From Lactuca virosa (taxonomy: Eukaryota > Streptophyta > Magnoliopsida > Asterales > Asteraceae), in assembly GCA_928212115.1 (NCBI GenBank), contig CAKMRJ010005523.1, positions 246,946,629 to 247,010,628 on the forward strand: a DNA stretch of 64,000 nucleotides, read 5' to 3'. The notes under the pieces were generated by a model that worked only from the letters and a program-made list of their open reading frames with translations, was not told the origin of the DNA and made no database searches. Within the stretch, counting starts at the first letter, position 1. The number at the start of each line of letters is the position of its first letter. This document shows, piece by piece, positions 23,989-34,525 of this stretch. A program made the position numbers and the translations under genes.

Positions 23989-24356
23989 CCAGACTTCAGT
24001 CCGATGCAGTAGTTCAGTATGCTTGGTGTCTTTGTAATACAGGCATGGTATGTGTTATGTGTTCCGGACTATGGTCCGATGCAGTATGTAGTATATGTGT
24101 TCATATTATATGTTATGATTATGTTATGCTATGTTCAGTCAGTTCCGGACTTCGGTCCGATGCAGTTCCGGACTTCGGTCTGATGCAGTGGGCAAGGCCC
24201 TAGTTAGTTATGGACTTCGGTCTTATGCAGTGGGCAAGGCCCTAGTAGTTCCGGACTTCGGTCCGATGCAGTGGGCAAGGCCCTAGTTAGTTCCGGACTT
24301 CGGTCCGATGCAGTGGGCAAGGCCCTAGTCAGTTCCGGACTTCGGTCCGATGCAGT
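23989..24356 (+). repeat. Array of C(TTCG)G hairpin units
   Basis: Eight units resembling GTTCCGGACTTCGGTCCGATGCAGT lie here, several followed by GGGCAAGGCCCTAG. At least four (near 24145, 24254, 24294 and 24337) keep a perfect CGGAC-TTCG-GTCCG stem and loop. In RNA this is the very stable C(UUCG)G tetraloop. The units lie downstream of the TATA-like element, so they should be in the transcript. Confidence 0.9.
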
Positions 24357-25875
24357 GGGAGAGGCCCAGTATGTGCTTTATATGTTATTATATGGTATGT
24401 GGTAATTTAGGGGAGCTCACTAAGCTTCGTGCTTACAGTTTCAGTTTTGGTTTCAAGTACTTCAGCTAGCAAAGGGAAGGGCTCAGGATGATGACATGGC
24501 ACACACCACAGTTTTAGCCTGGGAGTTAGACTCTGATATTTTGATATGATCTTGACACAAGTTTCGATTTGATAAATTTATTATGACATTTTGAGACACA
24601 TGATTCATGGTTTTATCTTTTAATATTTTATATTATGGTTTAGTAAAGTTTTCAAACAAAAACTTTTTGGGTTGTATTTTTGGGATGTTACAACAACCAT
24701 TTACAGCGCCGCCTTGCGGCTGTTTCACCGGAAGCCGCTGTCAAACCCTAGCCGCCACTCTGTCGCCTTCTCATGTCGTTGTACCACTGTGGGACGTCAT
24801 GCTGCTATCGGACCTCCGTGAACCACCAGGTGGGTGGTTGGGATACATCTCGTAAATTAGGAGCACGTGTGTATGGGTTGTGTGTGTTTATTTGGCCGGA
24901 AAAAGTCGTTGCCGCCAAGCGCCACCGCCGACCACCAGGTTGTGGCTGTGTGTGTGTGAGTGAGTGTGTGTGCTTATGTTTGGATTAAACATTGTAATTG
25001 TAATTAGCTTTGATTAATAATAAAAATAATAATAACCACCACCGTAAGGTGGTGGCCGCCGCCGTGAGCCGCCATTGACCACCACTACCCGAGGTGGTAG
25101 TGGGTGGTGCCCCACAAGCAAAACCCTAATGGACCTAGCAAAACCCTAATGGGCTTAAAGATTAATTTTGGGCCTATTGGGCCATGGTTGGGTGGAAACC
25201 CTAATTAGGGTTTAGAAAACCCTAATTGTGAGTAGTTGGGCCTTGGACTTATTGGACCCACTTTTGGGCCATTGAGATTGGATTGTGTATTAAGCCCAAT
25301 TTCTCCATATCATTTATCTAGTAGAGTAAAGGACTTAATGGATTAAGTTCTTAATGGGTTAAGTAAGAAACACTTAACCCTAATCGTTATTTTATGTGAA
25401 ACCCTAATTTCACTTGGGCCGTGAGTTGGGCCTTTCGATTGGGCTTTGGTAATTGGTTTATTAATGGGCCATCCAAGAATAATCAAATGGACTAGAATAA
25501 TTAGTTGGGCTTAGGGTAAGGCCCATATGAAGGATTGGGCCCAATTTGGAAAATTGGACCATATGTTGGGCTTTAAGCCATAGTTGGAATTTTGGGCCTT
25601 TGGATTGGGCCTTGGGCTTGAATCAAGCCAAGTTAGGGGTAAAGTAGTCTTTTACCCCCAAGCATGGACTTATGACTATGAGTTGGAACCCAATCATTAA
25701 ATTGGGTGTTATTTTGATATTGACAGATCGGGAATCTGTCATCCAGCTTGATGACTTGTCAGCCAGCAGCCCGTGATTTATTCGCGGGACTTCAGCAGTG
25801 CGAGGTGAGTCCTCTTCCAGTAGGAACGGGTCTAAGGCACCAAGGCCGGCCCGTATATGAGATGTGATAGTAGCT

Positions 25876-26458
25876 GAGTGTGGGCGGGGCCCGTATCTCA
25901 TTATTATCTGAGTATAGATATCAGTCAGATTATTGGATTGCTATACTTGTTGTCTGTGCGATGCTTGTATGTGTTGTTAGGAATGCGAGTGTGGGCGGGG
26001 CCCGTATCTCATAGTAGTGAGTGTGGGCGGGGCCCGTATCTCATAGATAGCTGATATAGTATATATTTATATGCTAGTGATATTTGTTGTTCGTTTAGAG
26101 CTTGTATGTATTTTCATGACTAGTGAGTGTGGGCGGGGCCCGTATCTCACAGTGGTCGAGTGTGGGCGGGGCCCGTATCTCTTTTTAGTCGAGTGTGGGC
26201 GGGGCCCGTATCTCGTAGTTGTACTCGATTATGATATAGGACTGAACGATAAATTAGTTAAACATATTGTCTGTGTGATACTTGTATGTTTTGGCATAAC
26301 AGCTGAGTGTGGGCGGGGCCCATATCTCAAAGTAGCTAAGTGTGGGCGGAGCCCGTATCTCAGAGATAGCGGAGTGTGGGCGGGGACCGTATCTCCTAGT
26401 TAGCAGAGTGTGGGCGGGGCCCGTATCTCCATGAGTGTGGGTGGGGCCCGTATCTCCT
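25876..26458 (+). repeat. GAGTGTGGGCGGGGCCCGTATCTC array (11 units)
   Basis: Eleven copies of a 24-bp unit are spaced irregularly by 28-115 bp in the gypsy 5-prime LTR. Point changes sit mainly in the GGGGCCC core. Open frames over the array only reflect the repeat. Confidence 0.93.
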
Positions 26459-26755
26459 AGTTGCATGTTATATGTGCATGGTATGTGGTAGTTTGGGGAG
26501 ACTCACTAAGCTTCGTGCTTACGGTTAGCAGTTTTGGTTTCAGGTACTTCGGTTTCCAAAAGAGGAGTTCGGGATGATTGCAGTGCACACACCATTTATT
26601 CAGCCTGGAATGTTTATACTCTGATATATATTTCACAGACATTAAGATATTCTTGGGATACACGATTCATGATTTCTATATGTTGAATGATAGATATGGT
26701 TTTATTCATGATTTAAAACGAAATTTTTAGACTGTATTTTTGGGATGTTACAAGT

Positions 26756-26768
26756 TGGTATCAGAGCC
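26756..26768 (+). other. Primer-binding site of the gypsy element
   Basis: TGGTATCAGAGCC lies three bases after the end of the 5-prime LTR. It is complementary to the 3-prime end of plant initiator tRNA-Met and fixes the element on the plus strand. Confidence 0.92.
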
Positions 26769-28620
26769 TTGGTTTGAGGGATTCGGGCACACTCTCGGGT
26801 ATGTCTGGACTCAAACTAAGGAATTGGTATGAAAAAATTTCAAAAGAAAATCATTTTTATAAAAAGCACTTTGAGAAAAAGAAAAGGATTTTAGAAAAAT
26901 GGAAAGAATTTTAAAAAGAAAAAAGGGTGTGGTGCATGCAATCAGCCGAACTCAAGTAAGTACTCCCAAATTACCCATACAAGTTTATGTTATGATATGT
27001 GTACCAGCTTTATGAGAACTGCATGCTAGATTAGGGCTAAGGATCTAGGAAGGATGCCTTATGTGCCTGTTATGTATTTCAGCTTTATGAGAACTACATG
27101 CTAGTACAAATTAGTTAGGATGATAGCCTGAGTAGTATATGCTTGATTATGTGTACTCAATGTCTGAATGCTGCTTGCTTTGTGCTTTTAGGAGTTCTAG
27201 CTGTCTTTCACTAACTAGTAAATGAATATGTTAAGTTACATATTGCAAGGACTAAATAATTTCAGAATGTTAGGTCTAGCTCTATTTCGCAGCTCTTGTT
27301 TGAGTCCAACCGTTGTAGGGTAGGATCTCTCATTCGAAGAATTATCTAGTCTGAGTAATATGTAATAGTATTCACGATCTAGTTAGGGGAAGATAGCAAG
27401 GACTTCTTATGCAGCTGATGGCAGAGAGTGGGCTGGTGATTACCCTAGGGCAAGCCTAGGATGAGAGTAGCAGAGAGCAGTAGTAGTAGATGGGACTTGG
27501 TGGAGTCAAGGAAGTTCTTGAGGAAAGTACGGATAAATGTGGAAGGTAGTATGAGCCCGTACTACTGAAAGCAGAGGACCCGTACTCGAATCAAGGAAGG
27601 TTGAGATAAGACCAGGGAACTTGTAGTGTGTGAGATCCCTCGAGTATGATGAGCATTATGATGATCGGGATAGTATATTTCTCTTGTATAGCGACACTTA
27701 GTGGTAGACCAGATGGCAGTTCTGGTGCCGGCGAGGGATCAGGCTCGGACTCTGTAGCCGGGCAGCTCTATGAGCATATGAGGGAGTTCATTCCATCTGA
27801 GAATTACGCGCAATATCATTGACCAGACTCCTGTGATCCTCAGTGTGATCAAGGAGGGCATTATAGAGAGTTGTGATGAGAGGCATAGTGCATTCCACAC
27901 TGAGATGGCAGTCATGATAGGGACGCGCACATTGATGTTTCGGGAGTTCAGAGCTTGTGAAGCTTCAGATTGTCATGGGGGTTAGGGACCCCATTGTTAG
28001 CAGCAGATGGTTGGCAGATGTCGCCAACACTTTTGTACCAAACCTTGTCTCGAAAGGAGACAAGATCTGACTTACTTCCTGTCTCCTGAGGGATAGAGCA
28101 CGAGATTGATAGGAATAGGTTGGTAGTGAGTTGAGTGATGATGCGGTTGATGCTATGTCATGGGATGACTTTTAGACCAGATACTGGGCAGAGTGTGCCC
28201 AGGCAGTTGAGGCGCAGCAGTTGGCGCAATAGTGTTAGATCTCCACTAGATGACTGAGACTATGGCAGAGATCACTGCCAAGTCTCGGGAAAGAGCTTAT
28301 ATGGTACCACAGTATGCAGCAGATGAGGAAATGAAGAAGGTAAGTTATAAGAACATACTGTAGAATGATAGCAGGGAGATCATGAGTATCTCGGGGTGCA
28401 AGACCCTGAATGGTATGATTTCTAGAGCTTGGGAACGGGATATGGACTTGGAGCACATTGGTAAGAGGGAACCAGATCAGTTTCTTATATTGAGGGGCCT
28501 CGGGAGGAGACCGTAGATTTCAGATCAGCTTTTGAGAGGCCAGCAGGGTCAGATTCAGTATAACACGTGCGGGAAACTGCACGATGGAGCCTTTCGTTCC
28601 AAAGGGTTTGAGTAAGTGCA
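26769..28620 (+). pseudogene. Decayed gypsy gag region
   Basis: Conceptual translation in shifting frames gives pieces that resemble chromovirus Gag, for example around 27,780-27,960 (MREFIPSE- and FREFRACE-like phrases), 28,250-28,470 (AEITAKSRERA-like, then a LEHIGKREPDQ-like phrase) and a remnant of the zinc-knuckle zone near 28,560. Stops and frameshifts interrupt every frame, so no protein can be made. It was probably transcribed as one gag-pol unit when active. Confidence 0.6.
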
Positions 28621-28641
28621 ATCCTGAGTTATCCTCGGTTT

Positions 28642-29037
28642 GTGTCTGAATTATATTTAAAGAAATGTCATATGCCAATTGCATACCGAGAAGCATTAAC
28701 GAATAGTGATAGAGCAATTCCCCAGATTACGGGATTGGGAAAGTACAACGTCATCTTGGTTTATTCCAATACTGAGGAGCAGCACAAGAAGCACCTGAGG
28801 GAGGTGCTAGAGACTTTGAGGAGGAAGATAATTTTTGCAAGGTTCTCAAATTGTGAGTTCTGGTTGCGCGGGTTGCAATTCCTTGGGCACCCTGTCAACC
28901 AGAAGGGTGTACTAGTCGATCCGGCCAAGATAGAGGCCGTGATGCAGTGGGAGATTTCGAGGTCTCCAACTGAGATTCGAAGTTTCCTGGGTTTAGCAGG
29001 TTACTACCGGAGATTTATTTGGGTTCTTGGAGGTGGT
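28642..29037 (+). pseudogene. Gypsy reverse transcriptase fragment
   Basis: One frame encodes the C-terminal half of a Ty3/gypsy reverse transcriptase: a VILVYSNTEEQHKKHL-like stretch, NCEFWLRGLQFLGH and SFLGLAGYYRRFIW, which is the junction toward RNase H. The upstream catalytic aspartates and the rest of pol are missing, so gag runs straight into this piece after a large deletion. The frame then dies about 120 bp before the copia insertion at 29155. Confidence 0.85.
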
Positions 29038-29154
29038 GTGATCTTTTGGACTGGCTAGTATTGAAACACTAGCAATGGTAAGCGTGGTTTTCGGCAAATT
29101 GGGCATAGAATGGTAAGAAGGATTGAGAATCTTTCCAGTATGGTGTGCTGTAAG

Positions 29155-29906
29155 TGTTGGGTTTTGAGCATTCTAACACTTCCTAAGTGTACATGCAACC
29201 CTAATAACCTTGGATCTATGTTTGTCTAAGATACATGCAAAATATTATTTTCCAAGGTTTATAACCTATCTAGCATGGCATGGGGTACTTTTAAACATAA
29301 AAGGACTAGATGAATTACATACCTTTTGTTGATTGTTGATTCCTTGGAGTTTGAGAGCCAAGCATCAATAATGTGAATGCCTCAAATGGAAATCACAAAT
29401 CACCACAAACTTGGAAAATGTATGAGAGAGTATACTAACACTTAGAAATCGGCGACCACTATTACACACACACTTAGGGTCTTTTTCATGCAACATAAGC
29501 TTGTTTATATAGTGTGCATGGTTAGGGTGAAACCCTAATAACCCATGTCTTTTCCTCTTCCAAGGATACATGGGTTAAAAGCTCCATGGATCATCCATGG
29601 ACTTCCATATAAGCTTAGCCCATTAACAAATGAGCATTAGCCCACACCATATAAATACAATAGCCCATGATTTAATTAGTCTTCCTTTTAATTACTAATT
29701 CATAATTAATTCAAGATTAAAACTAATTAAATAACATGACTTTATATTAATATATTATAACTTATAATATATTAATAAATCGTAAGTATACAATTCTCAT
29801 AAAATTATCCATAAACAGTTTGGGTGAAGTGCAACCTAAATGGACCATGCCGGGTCGGGTCAAGTATATACCAAATAAGTTATGGACTTAGACACCTTAT
29901 CCAACA
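29155..29906 (-). repeat. 3-prime LTR of the gag-only copia element
   Basis: A 752-bp LTR with TGTTGG/CCAACA ends. On the minus strand it is preceded by the polypurine tract CCAAGTGGGAGAC (29907-29919). Confidence 0.93.
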
Positions 29907-29919
29907 GTCTCCCACTTGG

Positions 29920-32900
29920 ATAAGTCTAATAATTGTATTTGCGTATGTTACTTCAGGAACCAACCAGCAATCGTAGCTCTCGAAAACTCTGTTGAACTAT
30001 GAAGCGCCATTTTAGATAAGTGATCATATAATCCTCTGTTCTCATGATATCAGCCGGACAAATACATGGAACAACGTCGTACTTATTGTCCAGCAGTTTG
30101 TTTCCCGATTTCCGATTTGTTTGACAAAGAACTAAATTGAACACATCAATTAGGTTCTGACCGGGCCCGGTACATAGGTCAAAACAAAATCATCGAAGGG
30201 CCCAGATATCGCTTCTAATCCTCCAAGGACTAGAAGGAACAGATAAACTTCGACTCATATACTTGTTTCTACTACTTGTTGAATTATACACAAAGGCACG
30301 TTTTATAACATCAAGTTACTGATGCGTTTACGTGCAATCAATGCACAACCAACTCATAGGTAACAACTCATATCTCTAGGTTTGAAGACTTATATGATAT
30401 TACCGTCTCACGATCACTCGAGATAAATTCCATGAAGTGATACAAGTGAGCGTGGGTTAATTCCAATACTCATAACTTATGAGTACTCATGAATGTTGTA
30501 GCAACCATTGCTATGTCTAAACACGTTTAGCCATCTACAAACTCGATTCATGACAGTCTTAATTCATACCTACTTCCAACATATGAACGACTGTGGAGTG
30601 TTTAAATAACTTAGTCATTCGGAAAGAATAACCTAGCTATTCTGGAAGTCAAAACATGCAAAGTGAAACACAATAATAATCGAATCCAATATGGTCTCAG
30701 AACCCTTTTGAATATAAAAAAAACCACCTTTTATTTATCACCATATTGATTACACATTATTCATTGTATAATGTTTCAAATAATCAACTTAATACTTGAA
30801 CAAAAACAACAGTCGTCCCATGCTCCTAGCATGTACACTTTGTTTTTCTAAACAATAGTTATGCCATACTCCAAGTATGCACACTATGTTTGTCTATGAT
30901 CTTTACTTTGTGAAATAGATCAATTGAACATGATTCCAATGATGCTCATTTCACAATCCCAATCCTTATTGTAAATGTAAGAATTCCTAATTCCTACCAT
31001 TTACCAAAAAATGTTAGATTTTAAACTTATATGCACTGATCCTCTCGTAATGATTATGCACAAGGTCACCAAAACCTTGTCATCAGTCATTACAGAGGAT
31101 TCCAAAGGAGATCAACTCTATGGAAACGAACTCTCATATTCAAAGTACATTGCTTTGAACATCCTTCTTGCATAAAAGTTTCTAACTTTCTCATAGATTC
31201 TTAATATCCAACTCCCAATATGGAAAATTTCCATATTCCTATTTTGATTATCATATCTGAACAAGAGCTACCTCTTTTCAGAATATATCCATATGGTCCT
31301 TCCAAAATTTAACACTATACTTCCAACTGTCCCTGAGCAACCAATCTTTGGTGAGCCTTAGATAGTCCTCGACAATTGCTTAATCATTTTAGTCTTATCC
31401 AATTCTAGACTTTTCCCTTCTTAATGCTCTGAGCATTTGGAAAATTTAGAAAGGATGAATACTATAGCACATGTGACCGATCCTATACCCGAAGCATATG
31501 GGACACGATTCACGATGTCTCACATAAAGACCTGATACTGGATCAGTCTTTTGCTACAATATTTTTTTTATTTTCCATGTTTTCAAAAATCGACTATGAA
31601 GAGGGATGTCGTGATCATAATCGAATTTGAGAACGCAATATATATAGAATTTCCTTATGTTGAACCATTCCAACATAAAATTCATATATATATCCTTGAC
31701 TAAAGATGATTAAAACTCAATCCAAGCTTTTAGAATTGAAATGAAGTATAATTTCCTCTCCCTTAATTATAGCAAAACAACTTTTTCAACCCCTACAACT
31801 TTACGAATTGAAACTTTTGTTTTTCTATAATTAACATTGCTAACTTGCAACACTAAACATAATAATCATGCTCCCACTAACATGATGATTATCAGCATAA
31901 CACTTATGCTCCCACTAGCTCTGACATATTTCCAGAAATCAGTTGGACTTCTGAAATTTAGATTCGTACACCCTTTCTTAGATAGCTCACATGTGTGTCT
32001 AAACAATTTCCAGAACTATGAAAAGGGATGTCGTAATCATAGTCTTAATTGTTTAGACCTTTGCTATCTACTTAAAATCTTCTTAGTGAAAGCATTTCCT
32101 CACCGTCATTTTCATGAATTGGAGAGAAACCTTATGACACTTAGATTTTATGGTGTATGAGTTCCTATCCATGTGAATTTGTCAAAACCATAATCACAAG
32201 ACAAGGTTAGTAACAAATTCAGCCTTACATGGATTGAACTTGTTCAATCTTAATTTCTTGTCATCTGGTAGCACAAGGCCCACCAATGCTTCCAAGCTGT
32301 TATGCACACAGTTTAGAACTAACAGAACTCATATGCATAGTCAACTTAATAGGAACAGACACAGAAACAAGAATTATGTCAACTTAATAGGTTTCAAACC
32401 TTAAGTCGTGTGCTAGTGATAAAACTCAGGTTTTACTCTTGATTAAATCTTGAAATCCTTTCAGGATCTTTAAGACTCCCACTGTCCTCTTGACATATAA
32501 GTTTCCCTAGTCAAGAACCATTCCTTGACAAAACAAATATTCAAGGGATAGTGCAGATTCTTATTAAGATAAACACTTCACACAATTGGTCTTAGTTGGT
32601 CTTTGTCTTATCCAAGACATCACAACTTACCAATTTCAAATGTACAGGAGTAGAAAACATTTTACACTACATTTGATAAGTGTTTTAAACCTTACTTTAT
32701 GTCACTCAATGTTACAATCTTGGATTATGACTCTAAGAGTTGTTTTGGAACGAAGTATGATCCATCTTCTTGATTTTAACCATTCCAACAATTCATGACC
32801 CCTCATCTTAGTCATAACAATGCACTAAGATGTCCTTAGAGTATGAATTTGTGATATGGTTTCATAATCATTAAGATGATCATAAAAACATGTATGATCC

Positions 32901-33802
32901 ATCTTTTTGATTTTAACCATTCCAACAATTCATGACCCCTCATCTTAGTCATAACAATGCACTAAGATGTCCTTAGAGTATGAATTTGTGATATGGTTTC
33001 ATAATCATTAAGATGATCATAAAAACATGATACTAAAGTACTCTCCCATCTTTTCAGATTTGAGAAACTTTTATCTTTCTGCCAAATTTGATTCTTCTCA
33101 TCCGTTCTGCCATACATTGAAACTTTTCCAATGTTACAGAATTATACTTAACCTTATAAGTATAACCATATTTACTAATCTTTAGTAAATCATGACGAAT
33201 TGATCTTTGTGGTGGACCTTGACCAGCACACACCCAGTGTACCTAATTCCTTAGTCCTTCAATTGACTCACATATGCATGTGATCAATGAATTAGTCTCA
33301 ATTTTACAAAGATGAAAATTCTCATTCAAATACAATACAACTTGTATGATTCCAAGTTTCTGTCTAACTGAAGCTTGGGTGATGAGAACCTTTCCTCATT
33401 TGGTAAATTCAGACACTACCACATATGAGAGAATCAAACTCATATTTCCAATATTGCTAGAAACATACAAACATAAATTTTCCACAAATGCCATTGTAAG
33501 GGGATATAATATAAAATAAACTAAACAAAACTTTTATTTCTTTATTAAAATGCGGAAAAATATTCCTTACAATGCATCTTCAAATGAAAACTATGATATT
33601 ACATATTTCCTAGCAATCTATCATAACTTTTAAGTAGTAGCTCAAAAATCCGATCCTCGAACCATGCGATAGAAATCCATCTTCGTGATCAGATTCAGCA
33701 CACTCTTATTTTAACCTTCCTTTTGCTCGATCCTACTAAACATCAAGATGCAACCTAGTCACATCATGTAATAAGAACCAACAATTAGGAACTTTAACAA
33801 AG
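29920..33802 (-). other. ORF-less internal region of the copia family
   Basis: About 3.9 kb in the position of pol has no coding signal on either strand; the few open frames are short and AT-rich. A homologous region with many substitutions is present at 38062-41756. It contains a 137-bp tandem duplication (32756-33029) and recurrent phrases near GAAGAGGGATGTCGTAATCATA (plus strand, near 31599 and 32019), with relatives near 34625 and 34815 outside this region. Whether this is an extremely decayed pol or a non-coding module kept for RNA functions cannot be told by eye. Confidence 0.7.
32756..33029. repeat. 137-bp tandem duplication in the copia element
   Basis: Two nearly identical units start TATGATCCATCTT (32756 and 32893). 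The homologous place in the second copy (near 40916) has a single unit, so this arose within the lineage of this element. Confidence 0.9.
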
Positions 33803-34525
33803 TTAGATAGTGGACTTACCTGAAGCCGAGTCAAACATTTTGTCTCTACTTGCTTTCAAATATTTCAGGTATTCAGGGCAGCTTCGCTTCCAATGTCCCT
33901 TCTCATGACAATAAAAACATATAGACTCTTTGGGAATGGTACACGAGACAATCACAGACTTAGCCTTTCCTTTTACCTTTTGGTCAACCGGGTTGACCAA
34001 GGCCGATCCCCTTCCATTGGGACGAGAAAGCTTTTCTGGACTTCCAATGTTACCATTGTCCATGTCCATGGAAGTTTGAGAAATAGATTTTCGATCAATA
34101 TTTGCTCGACCATTGCGCCAAATCATTGCTGATTCAGCAGCAACAAGCAAATAAGAAAGATCTATTAGGGTTATGTCAGGATCTGTCATATGGTAGTCTT
34201 TAATAAACTCACTATATGACTCAGGAAGAGACTGAAGAACCCAGTCAACAGCGAACTTCCTTGAAATAACAGCACCCAACATTCTCAACCTGTCTATGTG
34301 TGACTTCATTCCTAAGACATGAGTGCACACAGGTCTTCCATCTTTATGTTTCATTTCTAGTAGAGCTTGAGTGACCTTGAACCTTTCAAGTCTTCGGGCT
34401 TGTGGGTCAGGGAGAATAAATGGAGGAGGTGGAGGGAGTGAAGCATGATGTTGAGGGACATCATCTTCAAGAGGAAAGCTTGTTTCAAGCGATTTGGGAA
34501 GATCATAGTTGTCTGAACCAGACAT
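33803..34525 (-). CDS. Copia Gag of the non-autonomous element
   Basis: An intact 240-residue frame. Residues about 45-150 resemble copia Gag (ARRLERFKVTQALLEMKHKDG, then WVLQSLPESYSEFIKDYHM). Residues 203-216 form a CCHC zinc knuckle: Cys203, Cys206, His211 and Cys216. Gag should package the element RNA into virus-like particles, while enzymes come from a partner element. It is shorter than full copia Gag and its N-terminus (MSGSDNYDLPK) may reflect an internal deletion. The C-terminal codons contain CAG|GTAAGT (donor GT at 33818-33819), a consensus splice donor, and the frame stops four codons later. Confidence 0.85.
   Translation of the reverse strand: MSGSDNYDLPKSLETSFPLEDDVPQHHASLPPPPPFILPDPQARRLERFKVTQALLEMKHKDGRPVCTHVLGMKSHIDRLRMLGAVISRKFAVDWVLQSLPESYSEFIKDYHMTDPDITLIDLSYLLVAAESAMIWRNGRANIDRKSISQTSMDMDNGNIGSPEKLSRPNGRGSALVNPVDQKVKGKAKSVIVSCTIPKESICFYCHEKGHWKRSCPEYLKYLKASRDKMFDSASGKSTI

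Larger units (their letters stand above)
22630..24692 (+). mobile_element. Solo gypsy-type LTR inserted in the 5-prime LTR
   Basis: The insertion is flanked by ACAAC on both sides (22625-22629 and 24693-24697), while the other LTR of the host element carries a single uninterrupted ACAAC at the same point (near 42936). It begins TGTAACGCCCC, ends GATGTTACA and has no internal domain. That is the product of LTR-LTR recombination. It has a TATA-like CTATTTAAA near 22824, about 14 ACTCG-N-CGAGT palindromes, and an array of CCGGACTTCGGTCCG hairpins. Confidence 0.95.
21832..26752 (+). repeat. 5-prime LTR of the gypsy element (interrupted)
   Basis: The LTR starts TGTAACG and ends GATGTTACA. A TATA-like TATATAACC lies near 22200. 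A GC-rich Pro/Arg-codon-like segment (22264-22600) follows; its reading frame is not kept between the two LTRs, so it is probably untranslated leader. The distal part holds an array of GGGCGGGGCCCG-containing units. The last 340 bp include the CTCACTAAGCTTCGTGCTTAC phrase seen in related LTRs. Confidence 0.9.

Noticed and set aside
23989..24356. CRISPR-like spaced repeats
   Set aside because: Unit spacing is irregular, the intervening sequence is repeated too, and the setting is a plant LTR, so this is not a CRISPR array.
26071..26403. Repeated CGRGPYL-like peptide
   Set aside because: It is the translation of the 24-bp LTR array, repeated in the other LTR with different unit number, not a protein.
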